Assembly (NCBI RefSeq): GCF_014649715.1
Contig: NZ_BMTO01000012.1
Span: 1-58,339 of the forward strand
Direction: 5' to 3'
DNA length: 58,339 nucleotides
From: Streptomyces lateritius
GTDB lineage: Bacteria > Actinomycetota > Actinomycetes > Streptomycetales > Streptomycetaceae
A program made the position numbers and the translations under genes. The notes beneath the pieces are model-generated. The model was not told the origin of the DNA and ran no database searches. It saw only the letters and a list, made by a program, of their open reading frames with translations. This document shows positions 50,830-58,339 of this stretch, piece after piece; within the stretch, counting starts at the first letter, position 1, and each line of letters opens with the position of its first letter.

Positions 50830-51095
50830 ATGACCCTGGCAGGGGAGATGGTTCTGCTCGCCTACGACGCGGGGGGCGGGAAACTCCCGGTCCGGCAGTC
50901 GCTCGCTCCGGCGGTGCGAGGGGCGCTGCTGGCGGGGCTGCTCACCGAAGGCCGTCTGATCGACGTGGCCGGCGCGCGCGCCGGGACCGGTTGAGCGTCT
51001 TGTCCCAGGGGGCCGACCCGGTGGCGGCCGCGGTGCGCCGCGTCGTACAGGACCTGCGGGGCGCGGCCGCTCGTAGTGCTCCCGCCGGTGGCCCG
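50830..51095 (+). pseudogene. Frameshifted, truncated GPP34 (GOLPH3-like) gene
   Basis: The first frame gives MTLAGEMVLLAYDAGGGKLP, then an ALxxAxxGALLAGLLTEGRL-like helix, the typical GPP34 start, and stops at 50994. The next frame continues the expected sequence (RDRLSVLSQGADPVAAAVRR) through the point of change near 50970-50990, so one base is gained or lost. The matching C-terminal domain (normally over 100 more residues) is absent. Alternatively two tiny genes; the decayed-gene reading is preferred. Confidence 0.5.
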
Positions 51096-51115
51096 GAGCC
51101 GTGGACCGGACGCGC

Positions 51116-51159
51116 GTCTGGCCCGGGCGGGCGCGGGAACGCGCCTGCCCGGGCCAGAC
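51116..51159 (-). terminator. Terminator of the pectate lyase gene
   Basis: A 20-bp stem (51116-51135 with 51140-51159, one G-T wobble, loop GGAA) starts 13 bp beyond the lyase stop codon. It is the strongest conventional terminator in this half of the window. Confidence 0.85.
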
Positions 51160-51172
51160 GGACGAGGTGGAC

Positions 51173-52747
51173 CTACAGGGTGACCGGCCTGCCGCCGAGG
51201 GTCACGACGAGGCGGCCGTCCGGGGCGTACGACCAGTTCAGGGCGCCGGTGTACGAAGAACACTTCGAGCCGTTCGTACCGGACCAGAACTGGTTCGAGC
51301 CGTCGGCGTCACCGACGGTCCTGTCGTTCGTCCCGCTGCCGCTGCGGCACGAGACGTTGTTCCGGAACACCGAAGCGCCGGCGTCCCAGGAGAAGTTGCG
51401 CTGTGCGTTGTCGACGCTGAGGTTGTTCGACACCGTCATCCTGCCCGGGTTGCTGTTGTAGGTGAACCCGTGCTTGCCGTTGTGGAAGGCGATCGTGCGC
51501 CGGACGACGTGGTCGACCCCGATGTCCTCGCCGCCGAGCTTGAAGCCGTTGCGGTCGCCGGCGCCCGCCTGGGACCCGTCGCTGAGGGTGCCGTTGTCGT
51601 GGGCGAGGGAGTCCTCGATGGTCACGGCTCCGATGGGACCGGTGTCGGTCTTGGTGTAGAGGTCCCAGCCGTCGTCGATGTTGTGGTGGGCGACGGCGTA
51701 CCGGAAGACGTTGCCGGGGCCGACGGTGAGCTTCGCGGCGAAGCCGTCGGCGTCCTCCCCGTCGGAGTCGGCGTTGTCGTGCGACTCCGCGCTGAGGATG
51801 AGGTTGTTCGACGGCCACTGCTCGCGCGGGGTGGTGGAGGCGATCCGCGAGAGCTGAAGCCCGGTGTCGTGGTTGAAGCGCGTCACCGTCCGCTCGATGA
51901 CGTTGTTGCTTCCGCCGACGAAGATCCCGTTGTCGCCGGCGTGCTCGACGACGATCCCCTTGACGTGCCAGTACGACCCGTTGACGGCGAGCCCCCGGTT
52001 CGCAGGGTCCTCGGCCATGGCCGAGAAGTTCAGCACCGGGGTCTCACCCGGGTAGGCGGAGAGCGCGGTACGCGCGCCGGGGGTGCCGTTCTTGCCGGCC
52101 GGGATGGTGACGGTCTGCGTGTGGGCGTACGTCCCGCCCCGCAGATAGATCGTCCCGCCGGCGGTGACCCGGCCGATCGCGGAGGTGAGCGTCGTCGGGT
52201 CCGACACCGTACCGGCCGCGCCGTCACGTCCGTTCGGCGCCACGTACAGCGCGGTGCCCGAGGGCGGCGTGGTGCCGCCGGCCACGTCGACGTCGAGGTG
52301 ATCGATGTTGGGGAGCCCGGCGGAGGCGGTGGGGCTGATCCGGATGGTGTTGGTGCCCGCACTCACGGGCACAGTCAGCGTCTTGGTCACCCACGTCGCC
52401 CACGTCGCGGTGGTCTCGAAGGACATGGAGCCGGCCGCCGACCCGTTGACCGTCACACTCGCGGGCCGTGCGGCGGTGGTCCCGTTGGCGAAGCGGACGG
52501 TCAGCGTCGCCGTGCCGGAGGTGGCGGCGTTCACGGTGAACTGCGCGTGGGCGCCCACCGCGTTGGTGCCGTTGCAGAAACCGCTCCCGGTGAAGCCGCC
52601 CCAGTCGGAGTCGACCGTCCCGGTACAGACCGCCGGCGCGGCCTCGGCCTCGTACCGGGTGGAGGCGGCGTGTGCCGTGCTGCCGGACAGCGCGACGAGC
52701 GTGCCGGCCATCAGGCCGACGCACGCGATGACGGGGCTCCGTTGCAT
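51173..52747 (-). CDS. Secreted PL9-type pectate lyase with N-terminal carbohydrate-binding domain
   Basis: The protein has 524 residues. A signal peptide (ACVGLMAGTLVALSGSTAHA) precedes a CBM35-like beta domain (YEAEAAPAVCTGTVDSDWGG, to about residue 155). A right-handed beta-helix follows (YVAPNGRDGAAGTVSDPTTL onward). The PL9 signature includes ESHDNADSDGEDADGFAAKL, with the acidic calcium ligands and probable catalytic lysine K339, then HHNIDDGWDLYTK. It cleaves polygalacturonate by beta-elimination outside the cell. A palindrome upstream suggests sugar-responsive repression. Confidence 0.93.
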   Translation of the reverse strand: MQRSPVIACVGLMAGTLVALSGSTAHAASTRYEAEAAPAVCTGTVDSDWGGFTGSGFCNGTNAVGAHAQFTVNAATSGTATLTVRFANGTTAARPASVTVNGSAAGSMSFETTATWATWVTKTLTVPVSAGTNTIRISPTASAGLPNIDHLDVDVAGGTTPPSGTALYVAPNGRDGAAGTVSDPTTLTSAIGRVTAGGTIYLRGGTYAHTQTVTIPAGKNGTPGARTALSAYPGETPVLNFSAMAEDPANRGLAVNGSYWHVKGIVVEHAGDNGIFVGGSNNVIERTVTRFNHDTGLQLSRIASTTPREQWPSNNLILSAESHDNADSDGEDADGFAAKLTVGPGNVFRYAVAHHNIDDGWDLYTKTDTGPIGAVTIEDSLAHDNGTLSDGSQAGAGDRNGFKLGGEDIGVDHVVRRTIAFHNGKHGFTYNSNPGRMTVSNNLSVDNAQRNFSWDAGASVFRNNVSCRSGSGTNDRTVGDADGSNQFWSGTNGSKCSSYTGALNWSYAPDGRLVVTLGGRPVTL

Positions 52748-52797
52748 CGTTTCACTCCAGGGTGACGGGCGGCGACGCCGCAGGATCAGCGCATGGA

Positions 52798-52809
52798 GAA
52801 AGCGCTTTC
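52798..52809. promoter_or_regulatory. LacI-type operator before the pectate lyase
   Basis: GAAAGCGCTTTC is a perfect 12-bp palindrome with the central CG typical of LacI-family operators. It lies 51 bp upstream of the lyase start codon. A LacI-family repressor responding to pectin-derived sugars is the natural candidate; none is encoded here. Confidence 0.65.
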
Positions 52810-52948
52810 CCTCGACCGTAGGGCTGTCGTCGTGGACGCGTCAATGGACGTGCACCTGATTCCGATTCACGTGTATGAACCATTAGGTGCGCACGAACGA
52901 AGGCCCCCTCACCCCCCCGCGGGAAACGAAAGGGGGCCGCTCCCCGCC

Positions 52949-53182
52949 TCAGAACAGCATCAGCTCATCGCCGCACGAGGCGGCCCCGGACTCCTCCCAC
53001 AACGGCAACAGCAGCTCCGAGCCCAACGGGATCGTCCGCCCCGACCCCGTACAGGAGACGGGAGGCAGCCCCCGCCGCCGGTCCTGCCCTCCCGGCGGGT
53101 CATGACGGGCCAGATGACGGGTCTGGGGAGACACCGCGGCCTCCCTGCCGCACTGCGGGCAACGCGCTCTCGGATACGCCAT
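52949..53182 (-). CDS. Small conserved Zn-ribbon-like protein
   Basis: The protein has 77 residues. It starts MAYPRARCPQCGREAAV and has a second Cys (VSCTGSGRTIPL) and an HLARHDPP segment, so Cys/His residues could hold one metal. The ATG follows GGTGGG. Codon use matches real genes, unlike the overlapping frames. I recall similar short Streptomyces hypothetical proteins but know no function. The C-terminus is acidic and hydrophobic. Confidence 0.65.
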   Translation of the reverse strand: MAYPRARCPQCGREAAVSPQTRHLARHDPPGGQDRRRGLPPVSCTGSGRTIPLGSELLLPLWEESGAASCGDELMLF

Positions 53183-53268
53183 CCCACCAGGATGGCGCAC
53201 GCCACCGACAGCCGGTCCTGACGCGCCATCCGGCCTCAGGCGCTCCCGTCGGCGGCGTGCCCGTACCG

Positions 53269-54798
53269 CTAGATGTCGCGGAAGATCTCGATCTGCGCGC
53301 CGACCGAGTTCAGGCGCTCCGCCAGTTCCTCGTAGCCGCGGTTGATGACGTACACGTTCCGCAGCACCGACGTGCCCTCGGCCGCCATCATCGCCAGGAG
53401 GACGACCACCGCCGGCCGCAGCGCCGGGGGGCACATCATCTCGGCGGCGCGCCAGCGGGTCGGGCCCTCGACGAGGACGCGGTGGGGGTCGAGGAGTTGG
53501 AGCCGGCCGCCGAGGCGGTTGAGGTCGGTGAGGTAGATGGCGCGGTTGTCGTAGACCCAGTCGTGGATCAGGGTTTTGCCCTGGGCGGTCGCCGCGATCG
53601 CCGCGAAGAACGGCACGTTGTCGATGTTGAGGCCGGGGAACGGCATCGGGTGGATCTTGTCGATGGGCGCCTCCAGCTTGGAGGGGCGGACCGTGAGGTC
53701 GACGAGCCGGGTGCGGCCGTTGTCGGCGGCGTACTCGGGGGAGCGGTCGTGGTCCAGGCCCATCTCCTCCAGGACCGCCAGCTCGATCTCCATGAACTCG
53801 ATCGGGACGCGACGGATCGTCAGCTCGGACTCGGTGACGACGGCCGCGGCCAGCAGGCTCATCGCCTCGACCGGGTCCTCCGAGGGGGAGTAGTCCACGT
53901 CCACGTCGATCTGGGGCACGCCGTGCACGGTCAGGGTGGTGGTGCCGATGCCCTCGACCTCTACGCCCAGCGCCTCCAGGAAGAAGCAGAGGTCCTGGAC
54001 CATGTAGTTGGAGGAGGCGTTGCGGATGACCGTGACGCCGTCGTGGCGGGCCGCGGCGAGCAGCGCGTTCTCGGTCACGGTGTCGCCGCGCTCGGTCAGC
54101 ACGATCGGGCGGTCGGGGGAGACGGAGCGCTCGACCTGCGCGTGGTAGAGGCCATCGGTGGCCGTGATGTCGAGGCCGAAGCGGCGCAGCGCGATCATGT
54201 GCGGCTCGATCGTGCGCGTCCCGAGGTCGCAGCCGCCCGCGTAGGGGAGGTTGAAGCGGTCGAGCCGGTGCAGCAGGGGGCCGAGGAACATGATGATGGA
54301 GCGGGTGCGGATCGCCGCCTCGGCGTCGATCGAGTCCATGTCCAGCTCGGCCGGCGGCACGATCTCCAGGTCGACACCCCCGTTGATCCAACGGGTGCGG
54401 ACCCCGATGGAGTTGAGGACCTCCAGGAGCCGGAAGACCTCCTCGATCCGGGCGACCCGGCGCAGCACGGTGCGGCCCTTGTTGAGGAGGGAGGCGCAGA
54501 GCAGCGCGACACAGGCGTTCTTGCTCGTCTTGACGTCGATGGCTCCGGAGAGCCGCCGTCGGCCGACGACCCGCAGATGCATGGGGCCGGCGTAACCCAG
54601 TGACACGATCTCGCTGTCGAGTGCTTCGCCGATGCGGGCGATCATCTCAAGGCTGATGTTCTGGTTGCCGCGTTCGATCCGGTTGACGGCGCTCTGGCTG
54701 GTGGCCAGAGCTTCGGCGAGCTGCGTCTGGGTCCAGCCGCGGTGCTGGCGGGCGTCACGGATGAGCTTGCCGATGCGTGCGAGGTAGTCGTCTGCCAT
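53269..54798 (-). CDS. HTH-MurA fusion (UDP-GlcNAc enolpyruvyl transferase paralogue)
   Basis: The protein has 509 residues. An N-terminal XRE-type HTH (about 8-65; TQLAEALATSQSAVNRIERG) is joined to a full MurA-like EPT domain (LRVVGRRRLSGAIDVKTSKNA). Key MurA residues are kept: Lys-Asn in TSKNA and the PEP-attacking Cys in AGGCDLGTRTIEPH. Streptomyces carry this fusion next to aconitase in addition to the regular murA. It may be an enzyme, a UDP-sugar-sensing regulator, or both. ATG 54798 is preferred to GTG 54807. A palindrome sits 11 bp upstream. Confidence 0.88.
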   Translation of the reverse strand: MADDYLARIGKLIRDARQHRGWTQTQLAEALATSQSAVNRIERGNQNISLEMIARIGEALDSEIVSLGYAGPMHLRVVGRRRLSGAIDVKTSKNACVALLCASLLNKGRTVLRRVARIEEVFRLLEVLNSIGVRTRWINGGVDLEIVPPAELDMDSIDAEAAIRTRSIIMFLGPLLHRLDRFNLPYAGGCDLGTRTIEPHMIALRRFGLDITATDGLYHAQVERSVSPDRPIVLTERGDTVTENALLAAARHDGVTVIRNASSNYMVQDLCFFLEALGVEVEGIGTTTLTVHGVPQIDVDVDYSPSEDPVEAMSLLAAAVVTESELTIRRVPIEFMEIELAVLEEMGLDHDRSPEYAADNGRTRLVDLTVRPSKLEAPIDKIHPMPFPGLNIDNVPFFAAIAATAQGKTLIHDWVYDNRAIYLTDLNRLGGRLQLLDPHRVLVEGPTRWRAAEMMCPPALRPAVVVLLAMMAAEGTSVLRNVYVINRGYEELAERLNSVGAQIEIFRDI

Positions 54799-54808
54799 GA
54801 GCGTCACG

Positions 54809-54828
54809 TTATCTCAGATATGAGATGA
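54809..54828. promoter_or_regulatory. TTATCTC-type palindrome before the HTH-MurA gene
   Basis: TTATCTC-AGATAT-GAGATGA is an inverted repeat with a 6-bp spacer (six of seven arm pairs match). It lies 11 bp upstream of the start, in the leader or promoter. The half-sites and spacing equal those before aconitase. It could be bound by a shared MarR-type regulator or by the protein's own HTH. Confidence 0.6.
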
Positions 54829-54849
54829 CGCTCGCGATGAGGTGGGCCG

Positions 54850-55206
54850 TCAGGGTGACGGAGTGTGCGCAGTGGGGTGATGCGGTTCGTAGAGCGGCAG
54901 TTCGGTCCCGCTCGGCAGCCGGATCGCGGCGAGCTGGCCCCACCCCTGGTCGCTGATGGGCCGTGAGATCACGACCCCGCGGTCCTCCAGGGTGGTCAGC
55001 GTGCCGGCGATGTCGTCGCACATCAGATACAGCTCGTGCTTCGGCTCGTCGTCGGTGGGGTGCACGGCGACCTCGGCCGGCGGCAGCGCGAAGATGAGCC
55101 AGCCGTGCCCGGCGTCGACATGGCCGAAGCCGAGCACGTCCTTGAGGAACGCGCGATCGGCGTCCGCGTCGGAGGTGTAGAGAATCACATGCGCGCCGCT
55201 GAACAT
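54850..55206 (-). CDS. VOC (glyoxalase/bleomycin-resistance) family protein
   Basis: The protein has 118 residues in one VOC fold with paired beta-alpha-beta modules (AHVILYTSDADADRAFLKDV; HELYLMCDDIAGTLTTLEDR). The C-terminal Glu and His typical of VOC metal sites appear near LPLYEPHH and AVHPTDDEPKHE. It could be a dioxygenase, a detoxifying enzyme or a binding protein; no substrate is inferable. ATG 55206 has GAGGA upstream. Divergent from aconitase across a 362-bp region. Confidence 0.85.
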   Translation of the reverse strand: MFSGAHVILYTSDADADRAFLKDVLGFGHVDAGHGWLIFALPPAEVAVHPTDDEPKHELYLMCDDIAGTLTTLEDRGVVISRPISDQGWGQLAAIRLPSGTELPLYEPHHPTAHTPSP

Positions 55207-55394
55207 GATCCGATCCTCGGCCCGCTCCCCGACGGCGGCAATCGCTGTGCGGCCGTACGGGGCGGACAGAGGGCGTACGGGGCGGGCCGCGCCATGCCGG
55301 AGGTAGCGCACCTCGGTCCGGGCACAGCGGCGGGCGCGGCGGTCGGGCGATCTCAGGGCATGCCGAGCATGACCGGGAGGCGGGCATGCACTAG

Positions 55395-55418
55395 AGTTAT
55401 CTCGACATCGAGATAACT
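55395..55418. promoter_or_regulatory. Perfect MarR/TamR-type operator before aconitase
   Basis: AGTTATCTCGA-CA-TCGAGATAACT has perfect 11-bp arms and a 2-bp centre. MarR-family TamR of Streptomyces coelicolor, as I recall, senses citrate and aconitate and controls aconitase through such palindromes. This matches the position and form expected. It lies 150 bp upstream of the aconitase start. Confidence 0.75.
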
Positions 55419-55448
55419 GCTTACGGCGCACCGCAGCCGCCCACCCGG

Positions 55449-55478
55449 TAAGGGTTACCTAACTTAGTCGTACCTTAG
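55449..55478. promoter_or_regulatory. A/T-rich segment with partial iron-box similarity
   Basis: TAAGGGTTACCTAACTTAG (55449-55467) matches 12 of 19 positions of the DtxR/DmdR iron box as I remember it, and a second overlapping partial match runs the other way. It may be an iron-repressor site, sensible for an FeS enzyme, or just promoter elements. Weak evidence. Confidence 0.3.
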
Positions 55479-55568
55479 CGGATCGGCGGGGAGTCGGGCG
55501 GCACCACGCGGCGGCAGCCGCATATTGTCGCTGCGCGGTAATCGCGCACATTGATGAAGGAGACTGTC

Positions 55569-58286
<2,718 letters not shown>

Positions 58287-58339
58287 CTTCGCGGCTGACT
58301 CACCGGTCGGCGTCACACGAAGCGGGCCCCGCTCCTCGG

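Larger units (their letters stand above)
55207..55568. other. 362-bp divergent promoter region of VOC and aconitase
   Basis: No gene is seen. The region holds the palindrome at 55395-55418 and an A/T-rich segment at 55449-55478. Both lie on the aconitase side, 90-175 bp before its start codon, implying a long leader or distant control. Confidence 0.6.

Overview
The window is about 58 kb of high-GC actinobacterial chromosome, almost certainly Streptomyces. Codon third positions are nearly all G or C. GTG and TTG starts are common. The family set is typical: a SepF paralogue, F420-dependent LLM oxidoreductase, DUF6099-like protein, HTH-MurA fusion and SacA-type aconitase. I see no rRNA, tRNA, CRISPR array, transposase or prophage gene.

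Layout. 1-2.4 kb: the end of a probable DEAD-box helicase, a 1.27 kb non-coding stretch with two large palindromes and repeated AGT-type words, a MerR-type regulator and a cold-shock protein. 2.6-6.3 kb: an AraC/GyrI regulator, a TrhA/hemolysin III membrane protein and a GAF-PP2C phosphatase. 6.4-9.7 kb: an asparagine/aspartate breakdown module (asparaginase and aspartase, with a divergent Lrp-type regulator). 9.7-14.7 kb: SepF, a RecF/SMC-like ATPase, a MazG-like pyrophosphohydrolase, a DUF6099-like protein, an LLM oxidoreductase and homocysteine methyltransferase. 14.8-18.8 kb: the Hen1-Pnkp RNA repair pair.

19.1-37.7 kb is the most notable part. A Crp-type regulator is followed by nine same-strand genes, eight junctions of which are overlaps or short gaps, forming a 17.8 kb putative operon. 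In order they are: a class III nucleotide cyclase homologue, a P-loop NTPase with a helical-repeat tail, an SPFH/band-7 protein, a PycTM-like membrane protein, a secreted-plus-membrane vWA protein, a giant tubulin-like GTPase, a membrane protein, a pseudokinase-zinc ribbon-GTPase fusion and a GAP1-like protein. I infer a multi-component conflict (defence) system joining cyclic-nucleotide signalling to a GTPase/tubulin/vWA membrane apparatus. Individual families resemble Pycsar and GTPase-associated conflict systems described in comparative genomics; the whole assembly looks poorly described.

37.8-40.1 kb: arginine deiminase and ornithine carbamoyltransferase, then a decayed anti-sigma-type ATPase. 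40.6-50.7 kb: a CoA-dependent aromatic catabolism cluster (CoA ligase, bifunctional aryl-CoA monooxygenase/reductase, enoyl-CoA hydratase, acyl-CoA dehydrogenase, RidA-like protein, hydrolase, MFS exporter, PaaX regulator), best read as 2-aminobenzoate or salicylate breakdown. Two promoter regions share a palindrome. 50.8-53.2 kb: a broken GPP34 gene, a secreted PL9 pectate lyase and a small Zn-ribbon protein. 53.3-58.3 kb: an HTH-MurA fusion, a VOC protein and aconitase. TTATCTC-N6-GAGATAA-type palindromes lie before both the MurA fusion and aconitase, suggesting one MarR-type regulator.
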